From Limnoperna fortunei (taxonomy: Eukaryota; Mollusca; Bivalvia; Mytilida; Modiolidae), in the NCBI GenBank assembly GCA_944474755.1, contig OX104112.1, positions 5,132,490 to 5,196,489 on the forward strand: a DNA stretch of 64,000 nucleotides. The letters are read 5' to 3'. Both the position numbers and the translations under genes were made by a program. A model generated the notes under the pieces. The model searched no databases, was not told where the DNA came from, and was given only the letters and a program-made list of their open reading frames with translations. This document shows positions 47,277 through 59,277 of the stretch, in pieces; position 1 is the first letter of the stretch; each line of letters opens with the position of its first letter.

Positions 47277-48071
47277 TTTATTGGACCGACTGAGTTCTTC
47301 CTCTCTTATTATTCCCTTTCCAATTAAACTATCACTTGTTATCACAGGTTCACTTGGGAATAGAATGTCACCAAAATATTCAGTAGAAAGTTCAAATAGT
47401 ACAGCAAATTATTTCATTTCATTAAAATTATTGTTGTTTTTATTGGAGAAAAAAAAGGTCAGCTGGTATAAATTAATCTGTAGTAATTTACCATGAGGGC
47501 ATTATAACGCCGTAATAACCGAAGTAATGCCCTCTCCAGTAAAAAAAACAACAGAAACTGTTTAGTTGTATTTTGTATAAATACATATATGTACATTTGG
47601 TTACATTATGTGTGAAAATCCCCTCAAATTAAACTCCCGAAAGCAGTTGCTTGTGCAAGTTGAAATGATATACTACATTATTAACAAATAAAAAAATAAA
47701 GGTCATGCGGCAAAAATGACCAAAAATTTTGAGTAAAAAATCAGCACTGAATAAAACTAACAAACTGTCTAACCTCCCCCATCACCTTAAAAAAGCTCTA
47801 TTTTCCTGGCTCTTATAAATGTTATAAATATGGAAAAACAACACAATTAATGACCTTTGCAACTCGTTGTCCACCAATGTAGTTCACCATGAAATGGTAT
47901 CTTTCTTTGTTATTGATTTCTTTGGCTTTTTTCTTGTTTTGGTTCTACTTTTTGGGCTTATTGGAAAGAAGGAACTTTGAAATAGGAATAATTTGGTCTA
48001 GTGGAATAATGCCAATTTCCTGTTATCTTTCAGACTACCAAATGGCATTCCAGAAATATCTTTGGAATTGC

Positions 48072-49861
48072 TAGTATTCCAGTGACTGAGTTTCGGTTTT
48101 TACTCCCTACCTATACCCCAGTGTGCTGGTACTCTAGTGACTGAGTTTCGGTTTTTACTGCCTACAATTACCCCAGTGTGCTGGTACTCTATTGACTGAG
48201 TTTCTGTTTTTACTCCCTACCATTACCGCAGTGTGATTGTATTCCAGTGACTGGGTTTCGGTTTTAACTCCCTACCATTACTCCAGTCTGCTAGTATTCC
48301 AGTGACTGAGTTTCGGCTTTTACTCCCTACCATTACCCCAGTGGGCTGGTACTCTAGTGACCGAGTTTCTGTTTTTACTCCCTACCATTACCCCAGTGTG
48401 CTGGTACTCTAGTGACTGGGTTTGGGTTTTTTACTCCCTTCCATTACCACAGTGTGCTGGTACTCTAGTGACTGAGTTTATGTTTTTACTCTCACCATTA
48501 CCCCAGTGGGCTGGTACTCTAGTGACTGGGTTTCGGTTTTTACTCCCTACCATTACCCCAGTGTGCTGGTACTCTAGTGACTGGGTTTGGGTTTTTTACT
48601 TCCTTCCATTACCACAGTGTGATGGTACTCTAGTGACTGAGTTTATGTTTTTACTCTCACCATTACCCCAGTGGGCTGGTACTCTAGTGACTGGGTTTCG
48701 GTTTTTACTCCCTACCATTACCGCAGTGTGCTAGTATTCCAGTGACTGGGTTTCGGTTTTAACTCCCTACCATTACCCCAGTGTGCTGGTACTCTAGTGA
48801 CTGAGTTTCGGTTTTTATTCCCTACCATTACCCCAGTGTGCTGGTACTCCAGTGACTGAGTTTCTGTTTTTACTCCCTACCATTACCCCAGTGTGCTGGT
48901 ACTCTAGTGACTGAGTTTCTGTTTTTACTCCCTACCATTACCCGCAGTGTGCTGGTACTCTATTGACTGAGTTTCGGTTTTTACTCCCTACCATTACCCG
49001 CAGTGTGCTGGTACTCTAGTGACTGAGTTTCGGTTTTTACTCCCTACCATTACCCCAGTGTGCTAGTATTCCAGTGACTGAGTTTCGGTTTTTACTCCCT
49101 ACCATTACCCCAGTGTGCTAGTATTCCAGTGACTGAGTTTCGGTTTTTACTCCCTACCATTACCCTATTGTGCTGGTACTTTAGTGACTGAGTTTCTGTT
49201 TTTGCTCCCTACCATTACCCCAGTGTGCTGGTACTCTAGTGACTGGGTTTCGGTTTTTATTCCCTACCATTACCACAGTGTGCTGGTACTCTAGTGACTG
49301 AGTTTATATTTTAACTCCCTACCATTACCGCAGTGTGCTGGTACTCTAGTGACTGGGTTTCGGTTTTTACTCCCTACCATTACCGCACTGTGCTAGTATT
49401 CCAGTGACTGGGTTTCGGTTTTAACTCCCTACCATTACCCCAATGTGCTAGTATTCCAGTGACTGAGTTTCGGTTTTTACTCCCTACCTATACCCCAGTG
49501 TGCTGGTACTCTAGTGACTGGGTTTCGGTTTTTACTCCCTACCATTACCCCAATGTGCTAGTATTCCAGTGACTGAGTTTCGGTTTTTACTCCCTACCTA
49601 TACCCCAGTGTGCTGGTACTCTAGTGACTGAGTTTCGGTTTTTACTGCCTACAATTACCCCAGTGTGCTGGTACTCTAGTGACTGAGTTTCGGTTTTTAC
49701 TCCCTACCATTACCCCGGTGTGCTTCTACTCTAGTGACTGAGTTTCGGTTTTTACTCCCTACCATTACCCCAGTGTGCTGGTATTCTAGTGACTGAGTTT
49801 CTGTTTTTAGCCCCTACCATTACCGCAGTGTGATTTTATTCTAGTGACTGGGTTTCGGTTT
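48072..49861. repeat. 55-bp minisatellite, array 1, about 32 copies
   Basis: Unit of 55 bp: gactgagtttcggtttttac, tccctaccattaccccagtg, tgctggtactctagt. Two main variants end in tgctggtactctagt or tgctagtattccagt. It sits exactly between the two copies of the segmental duplication. A second array of the same unit is at 52930-53875. Confidence 0.96.
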
Positions 49862-50763
49862 CAGTATATCGGCATTAATTCCGGAGGCGTATTTATAAAA
49901 TATTAATTCAAAATTGTATCCATCTCTGGGGCTTTAGCATTTTTTAGTTTACTCATTGCTTCATTTACTTCTTCTTCATTTATTGGACCGACTGATTTCT
50001 TCCTCTCTTATTATTCCCTTTTTCCATTAAACTAACACTTGTTATCACAGGTTCACTTGGGAATAGAATGTAACCAAAATATTCACTAAAAAGTTCAAAT
50101 AGTACAGTAAATTAAATTAAAATTATTGTTGTTTCGATTAGATAAAACAAGGTCAGCCGGTATTAATTAATCTGTAGTAATTTACCATGAGGGCATTATA
50201 ACGCCGTAATAACCGAAGTAATACCCTCTCCAGTAAAAATCAACAGAAACTGTTTAGTTGTATTTTGTATAAATACATATATGTACATTTGGTTACATTA
50301 TGTGTGCAAAATCCTCTCAAATTAAACTCCCGAAAGCAGTTGCTTGTTCAAGTTGAAATGTTAGACTACATTATTAACAAATTAAAAAATATAGGTCGTG
50401 CGGCAAAAAAGAACAAAAATTTTGGGTGAAAAATCAGCACTGAATGAAACTCACAAACTGTCTAACCCCCCCCCCTTTCTTTAAAAAAAGCTCTAATTTC
50501 CTGGCTCTTATAAACGTTCCCCCAAATATGGAAAAACAACACAATTAATGACCTTTGCAACTCGTTGTCCGCCAATGTAGTTCACCATGAAATGGTATCT
50601 TTCTTTGTAATTGATTTTCTTTGGTATTTTTCTTGTTTTGGTTCTACTTTTTGGGCTTATTGGAGAGAAGGAACTTTGAAATAGGAATAATTTGGTCTAG
50701 TGGAATAATTACCTATTTCCTGCTATCTTTTAGACTACCAAATGGCATTCCAGAAATATCTTT
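49862..50763. repeat. Segmental duplication, copy B (SINE-free)
   Basis: Paralogue of 46882-48063 lacking the SINE. It starts in the middle of a 55-bp repeat unit (cggtttcagtatatcgg), which gives the junction between array and duplication. Confidence 0.9.
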
Positions 50764-51859
50764 AAAATTTTTTTATTTGACATTATGTTATAATAGAAAA
50801 AGAGGAAAAAAAGAGGCATTTATTAACTGTGTTTTTGTTCCTAGATATAGAAGATTTTCAATCAATTATGTTTCTATTTTTAAATTTTGCTATTTTCAGA
50901 ACCCTAACATCTGAACCAATGCATCCGTGTATTTTCTTCTTTTTACTATCTTGAAAATTGTCCCGGTGTAATGTAAACAAACAATTGGTTTATTGTAACC
51001 ATTTACAGCATAAATGAAGAAAAGAATGGCATATAAAGTTAAGAGAACGAACTGTACCAATACCTAAGAATGATACATCATTGGCTCATGCAATACCACT
51101 CTTCTTTGTGCAGTCGAGATATGACAATTGCTCGCTATATAAACAACTATTGTATAATGAATTTAAATAAGAGAACTGTGTATATACTTTCTGTACATGC
51201 AGACTAATAGTTGTATTGTTGTTATATTCTCTCTCTTAATTGATTGTAAAGTGAACGTTCCAAGAATTACTCAAGACAGATCGTATACAAGTATGTTCGG
51301 ATGTAGTTTAATCAGTGCTACACAATTTAGTACGATGTCTGTAGAGGTCATTATCCATTTGGATGGCTTGTGCAAAAGTAACCGAACGGGCGAGACATCA
51401 AAATTTTTTATTAAAAACATCTTTCTTTCACTTAAAATTCATATATGGGGTATTAATTCTAAATTACATAAAAATGGAGAAAAAAGTATACGTGTCCACG
51501 GACTTTTTTGGGAATTTAAGCTTAAAGTTAAGGAATGGTTTTTTTCTTCTTTCATTTCAATGTTGTGGTTACATTGTACCACATTACACACTTTAGGAAG
51601 TGCTTCCACTGTAAAGACATTGACTGGAAAAAATATATTCTTGTTCTACAGTAATGCTATACCTTTCAAAATATCCAACTCTTAAGCAATAGCAGTTATA
51701 AGCAAAAGCAGAAACAAAAGAGAAAATTGGGACTATTTATTCATCCTTCCATGTTTTGAATGCACCGGAAATTCATTCCATGAATAGGATAATGACCCCT
51801 TTATATGACCACAAAGTAACGGTAGACAGTATCATGATTAGGATCGGAATCTATCAACC
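50764..51859. other. No gene recognised
   Basis: AT-rich. Two overlapping open frames (51197-51685, 162 codons, and 51363-51596) have no domain, signal peptide or splice context that I recognise. Confidence 0.35.
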
Positions 51860-51932
51860 ACTGCCTGCATTGAAACTCGTGCCTACAACCTCAGTGTTGA
51901 CAGGCTTGTGATCGTTGTTACAGACTTGGGGA
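51860..51932 (-). mobile_element. SINE fragment (reverse orientation)
   Basis: The reverse complement gives aacgatcacaagcctgtcaa, cactgaggttgtaggcacga and gtttcaatgcaggcag. This matches the B-box region of the SINE with substitutions. Confidence 0.65.
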
Positions 51933-52929
51933 ACGCTCACAATGATGGGATGGCACAAATTATGGGCGCACAAATAAAAAGAAATTACAAAAACAGTCAG
52001 TAGGAAAAGGGGATAATTCTCTCACACAAACACAAAAACACATTCAAACTAACTGTATAAAACATCCCCCGCTCTCGGCAAAAACAAAATTTCCTAAATT
52101 TGTCAAATTTTGTCATCTTTAAATCATATAATAATTCAGCATGTTTCTAACTGTACAAATGGAAGAAAAAACGTATAGACAATTGTTATATACATGATGG
52201 TGATAACTCCAGTTAATTTGGTAGTATTTACGAAAGAATTTACAAGTTATCTCCCATTAAACACATACAAAAAGAATGTTGCAATCTTCTTTGCCACTTT
52301 ACAGAATAATAATTCAATAAATTTCAGAAAAGAAAAAACTACATATGATATAGTATTAATAATAGACATATCGACAAGTACAATAGTTATCTGTCCGATG
52401 TTTACAGTTTTACTGCAACCAGACTTGGAGAGTTCTAAGTGCTCGATCATAGAGCTGACCAGAGCATTCCAAGGTGGCGCGTTTGGTAATGCCTTTCCTG
52501 TAAATGGGCTGTCATTAGGTCATTACACGGAAAGCCTGACCGCGGTATCTTGATTGGAGAGTGACATGCTCCTTTCACGACATTTCCAGATTTAATTGTC
52601 CTCGCCCTAAATATATTGTACCATAGGCAAGCAATAAATCAATATGACCACGAGACCAGATGTTGGTTCATACTCAGCTTGTACAGGTACAGTTACTGGC
52701 TAATGGTCTGTAGCTATTTTCTGATATGATACATACTCAGGTCGTTTTGGTGTTAGTCTGTGGTTGTCTGTCCGATATTATACAGGTACAGTTACTGGCT
52801 AATGATCTGCAGTTATTTGTCCGATACGATACATTCTCGGGTCGTTTTGTTCAGATATACACATGGTTGTTTGAATACATTTTGGAGTGCCCTACCTTTG
52901 TCACTGTTATAGACAGTACATCTTGTTCA
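51933..52929. other. No gene; short internal duplication
   Basis: ttatacaggtacagttactg then gctaatg occurs at about 52779-52805, and similarly at about 52681-52707 (gtacaggtacagttactggc), within a roughly 100-bp duplicated stretch. An open frame at 52194-52553 (119 codons) has no recognisable domain. Confidence 0.4.
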
Positions 52930-53875
52930 TTTAGTCACCATTACCCCCGTGTTCTGGTACCCTAGTTACTGAGTTTCAGTTTTTTACTGCCTACCATTAC
53001 CCCGGTGTGCTGGAACTCTAGTGACTGAGTTTGGGTTTTTACTCCCTACCATTACCCCAGTGTGCTGGTACTCTAGTGCCTGAGTTTCGGTTTTTACTGC
53101 CTACCATTACCCCCAGTGTGCTGGTACTCTAGTGACTGGGTTTTGGTTTTCACTGCCTAAAATTACCCCGTGTTCTGGCACACTAGTGACCGAGTTTCTG
53201 TTTTTACTCTCTACCTTTACCCCAGTGGGCTGGTACTCTAGTGACTGAGTTTCTGTTTTTACTCACTACCATTACCCCAGTGTGCTGGTACTCTAGTGAC
53301 TGAGTTTCTGTTTTTACTCACTACCATTACCCCAGTGTGCTGGTACTCTAGTGACTGAGTTTCGGTTTTTACTGCCTACAATTACCCCAATGTGCTGGTA
53401 CTCTAGTGACTGAGTTTCTGTTTTTACTCCCTACCTATACCCCAGTGTGCTAGTATTCCAGTGACTGAGTTTCGATTTTTACTCCCTACCATTACCCCAG
53501 TGGGCTGGTACTCTAGTGACTAAGTTTCTGTTTTTACTCCCTACCATTACCACAGTGTGCTGGTACTCTAGTGACTGAGTTTCTGTTTTTACTCCCTACC
53601 ATTACCCCAGTGTGCTGGTAGTCTAGTGACTGAGTTTCTGTTTTTTCTCCCTACCATTACCCCAGTGTGCTGGTACTCTAGTGACTGAGTTTCTGTTTTT
53701 TCTCCCTACCATTACCCCAGTGTGCTGGTACTCTAGTGACTGAGTTTCTGTTTTTACTCCCTACCATTACCCCAGTGTGCTGGTAGTCTAGTGACTGAGT
53801 TTCTGTTTTTACTTCCTACCATTACCGCGGTGTGCTTGTATTCCAGTGACTGGGTTTCGGTTTTTACTCCCTACA
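52930..53875. repeat. 55-bp minisatellite, array 2, about 17 copies
   Basis: Same unit as 48072-49861. The first two units are the most diverged, suggesting an array edge. It ends at ctccctacatttatggatcc. Confidence 0.95.
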
Positions 53876-55154
53876 TTTATGGATCCAGGCAATTTTTTAT
53901 GTGCACTCATAATAATATGTGGTTATATGTATTTTCTTGTTGCATTCATACCGTGTAACAGAAATAATTTCCTTATTATTAGAATTGAATTATGAATACC
54001 AAACAAAGATTAAGTTTCTGCATCCCGTTGATGTGCGTGGTTGATTTAAATGCTAGTCGGAATAGTGTGGCAACATCAAATGTATACTGTGGACAACATG
54101 GGGAGCTTGGCACGCCGCTAAGTTCTGTTCGCAAGGGTAATTCGCCTATGCTAACAAAATAATAATATTTCTATATTACATTCAGCATGTAATGTTTGAA
54201 CAATGTAAGATATATGTTAACAGAGAAATTTGATAATGACTAACCATTTAAATGAAACAAATCTACGCAGTCACTAAATAATCTCCGGATTGAACAAATT
54301 CAGGAGATTATCCTAAAATCTTCTGCCGTAGTTAGTAATAATATTTTCGCTTCCAAAATAATTCCGACGATTAGTTTTCTAACAATTGTTTCTTGCTATA
54401 AATGGAGTTTAACGCCACTTTTAGCATATTTCACCCACTCCATTACGTCAAGGCTTCATCCTGTGGAAAGGGGAGCGGATGGAAAACTCGATGACAACTT
54501 CCAACATTCTACAAAATTCGATATATCCATGTCTATTAAAGTTGTGTTCGAGCACATCTTTCCTCGACCAAGCTCGCAAACGTAGTGTTAACGCAACTGT
54601 ATATAACCTTAAACACTACGCCATCGTGTTTTCACATGGAATACCGTTATTGTACAAAAAAACCCACATATCTATATAGTAACAGGTAATGATTGGCGCT
54701 TTCTAATCTCCCGTATATTTGCTTAGTTTAAGAAGGATGAGATCGACCAATAGCTTTTAATTTATACCATTGATTCCTGTCATAAAACATCCTAATATTC
54801 GGACTTTATTAAATGTCTAATTGTCTTATTTTGTTTGTTAATTGTGGTAAGAGATTTGCCTGTAGTATAATGGGTTAAAGCACGATATGTCGACGACATG
54901 CATAGGTAAAAAAATTAATGACGTCAATCATTGATTTTCTTATTGCAAAAAAATGTTTAAAGAACGAAGGGTTGACGGAGATAAAAAGAATAATTACAAC
55001 AGATATACGTCTTTAGGTTTAATCATCAATTCCGGCTGCACTTTCCAAATTAAAAAACTTATAAATTTTTAATCTTACTTTATTTGTACTTTCTTTAAAC
55101 TGGTTTCGACAGAAAATGTAACTGCAATGAAATGCATTGGCTTTATATATATAT
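53876..55154. other. No gene; one SINE-tail relic
   Basis: 54405-54440 read in reverse gives gctaaaagtggcgttaaact, the SINE tail signature. No other feature recognised. A 66-codon frame at 54479-54679 is unsupported. Confidence 0.4.
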
Positions 55155-56998
55155 TTTGAGTAGCGACTGTCGGTTCGTCTACGTTGAGTAGCGGCTGCCG
55201 GGTCGTCTACGTTGAGTAGCAACTATCGCGTCGTCTACGTTGAGCAGCGACTGTCGGGTCGTCTACGCTGAGTAGCGACGGTCGGCTTGTCTACGTTGAG
55301 TGGCGGCTGTCGGGTCGTCTAGGTTGAGTAGCGACTGTCGGGTTGTCTACGTTGAGTAGCGTCTGTCGGGTCGTCTAGGTTGAGTAGCGACTGTCCGGTT
55401 GTTAACGTTGAGTAGCGGCTGCCGGGTCGTCTCGGTTGAGTAGCGAATATCGGGTCGTCTACGTTTAGTGGCGGCTGTCGGGTCGTCTAGGTTAAGAAGC
55501 GACTGTCGGGTCGTCTACGTTGAGTAGCGGCTGCCGGGTCGTCTACATTGAGTAGCAACTATCGCGTCGTCTACGTTGAGCAGCGACTGTCGGGTCGTCT
55601 ACGCTGAGTAGCGACTGTCGGCTTGTCTACGTTGAGTGGCGTCTGTCGGGTCGTCTAGGTTGAGTAGCGACTGTCGGGTTGTCTACGTTGAGTAGCGGCT
55701 GTCGGGTCGTCTAGGTTGAGTAGCGACTGTCCGGTTGTTAACGTTGAGTAGCGGCTGCCGGGTCGTCTCGGTTGAGTAGCGAATATCGGGTCGTCTACGT
55801 TTAGTGGCGGCTGTCGGGTCGTCTAGGTTAAGAAGCGACTGTCGGGTCGTCTACGTTGAGTAGCGGCTGTCGGGTCGTCTAGGTTGAGTAGCGACTGTCG
55901 GGTTGTTTACGTTGAGTAGCGGCTGCCGGGTCGTCTTCGTTGAGTAGCGACTGTCGGGTCGTCTACGTTGAGTAGCGACTGTCGGGTTGTTTACGTTGAG
56001 TAGCGGCTGCCGGGTCGTCTTCGTTGAGTAGCGACTGTCGGGTCGTCTACGTTGAGTAGCGGCTGTCGGGTCGTCTAGGTTGAGTAGCGACTGTCGGGTC
56101 GTCTACGTTGAGTAGCGGCTGTGGGGAGGTCTAGGTTGAGTAGAGACTGTCGGGTCGTCTACGTTGAGTAGGGACTGTCCGGTTGTTAACGTTGAGTAGC
56201 GGCTGCCGGGTCGTCTCGGTTGAGTAGCGAATATCGGGTCGTCTACGTTTAGTGGCGGCTGTCGGGTCGTCTAGGTTAAGAAGCGACTGTCGGGTCGTCT
56301 ACGTTGAGTAGCGGCTGCCGGGTCGTCAACATTGAGTAGCAACTATCGCGTCGTCTACGTTGAGCAGCGACTGTCGGGTCGTCTACGCTGAGTAGCGACT
56401 GTCGGCTTGTCTACGTTGAGTGGCGTCTGTCGGGTCGTCTAGGTTGAGTAGCGACTGTCGGGTTGTCTACGTTGAGTAGCGGCTGTCGGGTCGTCTAGGT
56501 TGAGTAGCGACTGTCCGGTTGTTAACGTTGAGTAGCGGCTGCCGGGTCGTCTCGGTTGAGTAGCGAATATCGGGTCGTCTACGTTTAGTGGCGGCTGTCG
56601 GGTCGTCTAGGTTAAGAAGCGACTGTCGGGTCGTCTACGTTGAGTAGCGGCTGTCGGGTCGTCTAGGTTGAGTAGCGACTGTCGGGTTGTTTACGTTGAG
56701 TAGCGGCTGCCGGGTCGTCTTCGTTGAGTAGCGACTGTCGGGTCGTCTACGTTGAGTAGCGACTGTCGGGTTGTTTACGTTGAGTAGCGGCTGCCGGGTC
56801 GTCTTCGTTGAGTAGCGACTATCGGGTCGTCTACGTTGAGTAGCGGCTGTCGGGTCGTCTAGGTTGAGTAGCGACTGTCGGGTCGTCTACGTTGAGTAGC
56901 GGCTGTGGGGAGGTCTAGGTTGAGTAGAGACTGTCGGGTCGTCTACGTTGAGTAGGGACTGTCGGGTCGTCTACGTTAAGTAGTGACTGTCGGTTCTA
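55155..56998. repeat. 28-bp minisatellite, about 66 copies, with a 784-bp higher-order repeat
   Basis: Unit gtctacgttgagtagcggct then gtcgggtc (28 bp). It is GC-richer than its surroundings. The rare variant gtggggaggtctaggttgag appears at 56121 and 56905, exactly 784 bp (28 units) apart. The pair cattgagtagcaactatcgc has the same spacing (about 55550 and 56333). A shorter block (gtccggttgttaacgttgag) recurs four times. Confidence 0.96.
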
Positions 56999-57628
56999 CG
57001 TTTTTGCTACTTCTAAGTCGCTCATCCGATCACACACTATAGACAAATATGACCGGCAAGGCAATGGATCTAGACTGGGACGGCAGTAAAAGTAAAACCT
57101 TCTATCACGCATGTCAAAACATATACAAATGTACATATCTTGTCTTGTCGATCATGAGGTTTAAGTTTCACTGGAGGATCAAGCTGAAAGTACACGGTGA
57201 ACTACCTAAATTGTTTATAAATATGGGAATGCGAAAACGAATTAATACGAAAACTACGAAAATACGTTTCTAGAATCAAGAAAGTGTAAAATGTAATGTA
57301 AATAACTAATAATGCAGATTCAGTTTAGATGACGTGTTTGTAGGTCTGTTTATTCTAGTTACCCGAATAGCAAGCATATGTTTGTACATATATATATATG
57401 TCCTCACTAAGCGAGTTCATTTATCAATAGGTTCTGAAGTTATTTACATAACCAATTTTCAGGTAATCTTGGTGCTTGGACGGTATCCAGGGTTATATTT
57501 CGAAAGCTTCCTGGTTTTTCCGCGTTCGTAAGCGTTAGTTTCACAAAAGTACTTAAGATGCGTTTATATCATAAATGGTAATCGGTTTGTGTCATATATA
57601 GGATGATCAATGGCCGATTTCTGGTACA
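56999..57628. other. No gene recognised
   Basis: A 74-codon basic frame (57049-57273) and a 65-codon frame (57334-57531) have no recognisable domain. Confidence 0.35.
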
Positions 57629-57760
57629 GGTGACCCAGTACAGATGAGCTCACGCGCACACATCTGTACTTGCTGCGTCATCCAATCAAAATACCAGGAA
57701 CAAGAACGTTGTTATGGAAGCATAACAACGTTATTCTATGACGTTCATTATTTCCGGAGT
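57629..57760. mobile_element. Dispersed repeat R2, copy 2
   Basis: Partner of 33545-33665. It contains two nested hairpins: gtacagatg / catctgtac (about 57638-57670) and aacgttgttatg / cataacaacgtt (about 57707-57734). Confidence 0.6.
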
Positions 57761-57849
57761 TCTGATTTGACGTCAGAGATAATGGAGTCTAAAACAATGG
57801 AGAGTCTTTAGGTTAAAACAATGTGAAAGTTGTTGATTTACGGAAGAAA

Positions 57850-58013
57850 TAGGTACTTCCATACGTTTTTAGGAAAGTCCGTGTGAACTTTCACTCGTGA
57901 TAGAAATTTTTATGTCTTTTGGCTCGTTCCGCTGCGCTCCACTCGCGAAAAGACATAAAATTTCTATCATTCGTGAAAGAGCAACCGGTCTTTGCAAAAA
58001 CGTATAGAACCTA
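57850..58013. mobile_element. Foldback (MITE-like) element, copy 2
   Basis: Same as 836-1008: left arm ctttcactcgtgatagaaat, loop ttccgctgcgctccactcgc, right arm gacataaaatttctatcatt then cgtgaaag. Outer arms are taggtacttccatacgtttt and aaaaacgtatagaaccta. Confidence 0.8.
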
Positions 58014-58559
58014 TTGATCTTTAACAAAAGGTCCAAATGTTCTTTATTTTTAACAGAAAAAGAAACAAAAGATTGCAGTTTGACAAACAACGACGTCACA
58101 CTATTATGGCGTCTCTGCAAGACATTCAGAGCCAAAATTTATTTCTTAAACATCTGTTTGAATCCAACAAAAAACTGTTCTTTTTCATGAACTGTAGGGT
58201 TTTACCAAAGGTAGTACCCTACACCTTGTAAAAAAGCCTCATTCTTATCAAATTTCAATCAAAATTCCTTTGATAATGATGAAATCGTCACTTTAACGTC
58301 CGCCATTGCGTTGACAAAGTACCTAAATATGCATTATTTCAAACTATTACCGTGGATAAATTCGTTATACACGTTCATATCCGTAGATATGGAGATACAA
58401 AATATACAAAATACAAAATGAACTAACTATGATACATAAAAAGTATTCATAACAAAATTAACGAAATAAACATATGCATACATTTAAAAGAAATTAAATC
58501 TCGAAAACAACCATACAGCGTGTAGAAAATAAACGAGAAAACCTAACCGTAACGAAAAC
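58014..58559. other. No gene recognised
   Basis: Unassigned AT-rich DNA. Confidence 0.4.
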
Positions 58560-58640
58560 AAACTGATACTTTCCCGGAAGTTGTCCAACTATGATATAAC
58601 TGGAATTGGTGTAAATCCTCATTTAAACAAACAAAGAACA
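58560..58640 (+). mobile_element. Degenerate SINE tail
   Basis: actatgatataactggaatt, then ggtgtaaatcctcatttaaa and caaacaaagaac resembles the SINE tail with many changes. Confidence 0.3.
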
Positions 58641-58844
58641 CCGAACAAGTGTTTATGAAAAAATCTGCACTGCCATTTCTGTGTTCGGGTATGAAACTTA
58701 AATTTTATTCTAATTTAGTTCGCAAAAATGGATTGGTTTAACTAAATACATAAATAGGCTTCTGTTGAAGACGGGTTGGGCTAGAGGGGGGTGGGGTGGG
58801 GTGTCCATCCATTTACAGGTTAACCATTTTTTAAAAACTTTTCT

Positions 58845-59070
58845 CATAACAGATAACAGTAAATGTAAAATAATGATAACTGATAACAGCAATAGACATG
58901 AGAAAACAGAAAACAGTCAGTTCAAAAATGGTAAAAACAGATAACAGCAGAATCTCATCGAAGGGCTATACTATTCACATCAAACAGGTTTTTATTTTTA
59001 TTATAACAGTTAACAACAATGTTAATTTTTAGGAAAACAGATAACAGCTAGTGGTTGAAAAACAGATAAC
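58845..59070. repeat. Patch of recurrent acagataacag words
   Basis: The word aaaacagataacag or close variants recurs at least six times at irregular spacing, with no fixed period. Possibly part of a transposable element that I cannot name. Confidence 0.45.
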
Positions 59071-59277
59071 AGTTGCTTTATTTTAAAAAAGTTAAAATAC
59101 CTGTAAAAAAGCCCAAAAATGCTCCCCCCCCCCCGGGGGTTAAAAACACTAATTTTTATTTTTATTTTATCAATATTATTATTTGTTCTTTTTTTTTGGA
59201 ATCGAGAAAAAATAAAATCAGATATATCTGTGTTCTTTTAACACAACATGTATATGTATAAGGATAATCTTATACTG

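Larger units (their letters stand above)
44700..47480 (-). mobile_element. Second non-LTR retrotransposon (LINE), minus strand, decayed and interrupted
   Basis: On the minus strand from 47480 down: LFELSTEYFGDILFPSEP (about 47340-47400), EEEVKEAMSKLKNAKAP (about 46950-46990), ELMPIYCKLFNIVLNTGIIP (about 46840-46900), DPDNYRAIT (about 46770), a broken motif A, SPFLFAIFLNDLEDF (about 46330-46400), AVLYADDIVIFDEN (about 46225-46270, both catalytic Asp), LSVNTSKTKVMTLSK (about 46130-46170), then LRQTLEDQFLQMW-type and KFYNLFKSYFG sequence in 45026-45268. The tail VCTLCREKIGNEYHL follows near 44940-44990. The 3' UTR has gtgtaaataaag-type sequence near 44720. Many stops and frameshifts. It is interrupted by the ribozyme-bearing piece at about 45270-45530 and the SINE at 46999-47263. 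A 115-bp-offset local duplication (cctaattctcaaacaccata at 45698 and 45813) also breaks it. Confidence 0.8.
46882..48063. repeat. Segmental duplication, copy A (with SINE inserted)
   Basis: From cagtatatcggcattaattc to ggcattccagaaatatcttt, this matches 49862-50763 closely. Copy A is longer only because it holds the SINE at 46999-47263 plus its duplicated target; without these the lengths are about 904 and 902 bp. It includes part of the minus-strand LINE and, beyond it, an inverted pair (gagggcattataacgcc / gtaatgccctc, 47494-47536). The 60-100-codon hydrophobic frames near 47889 and 50621 are equivalent parts of the two copies and are probably not genes. Confidence 0.92.

Noticed and set aside
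47889..50914. Paired hydrophobic frames at 47889-48074 and 50621-50914
   Set aside because: They are equivalent parts of a segmental duplication with indels that change the frame, so there is no coding constraint.
51197..51685. 162-codon open frame
   Set aside because: No domain, no signal peptide, and an overlapping frame of similar quality; compatible with chance in AT-rich DNA.
52194..52553. 119-codon open frame
   Set aside because: No recognisable domain. A minus-strand frame overlaps it.
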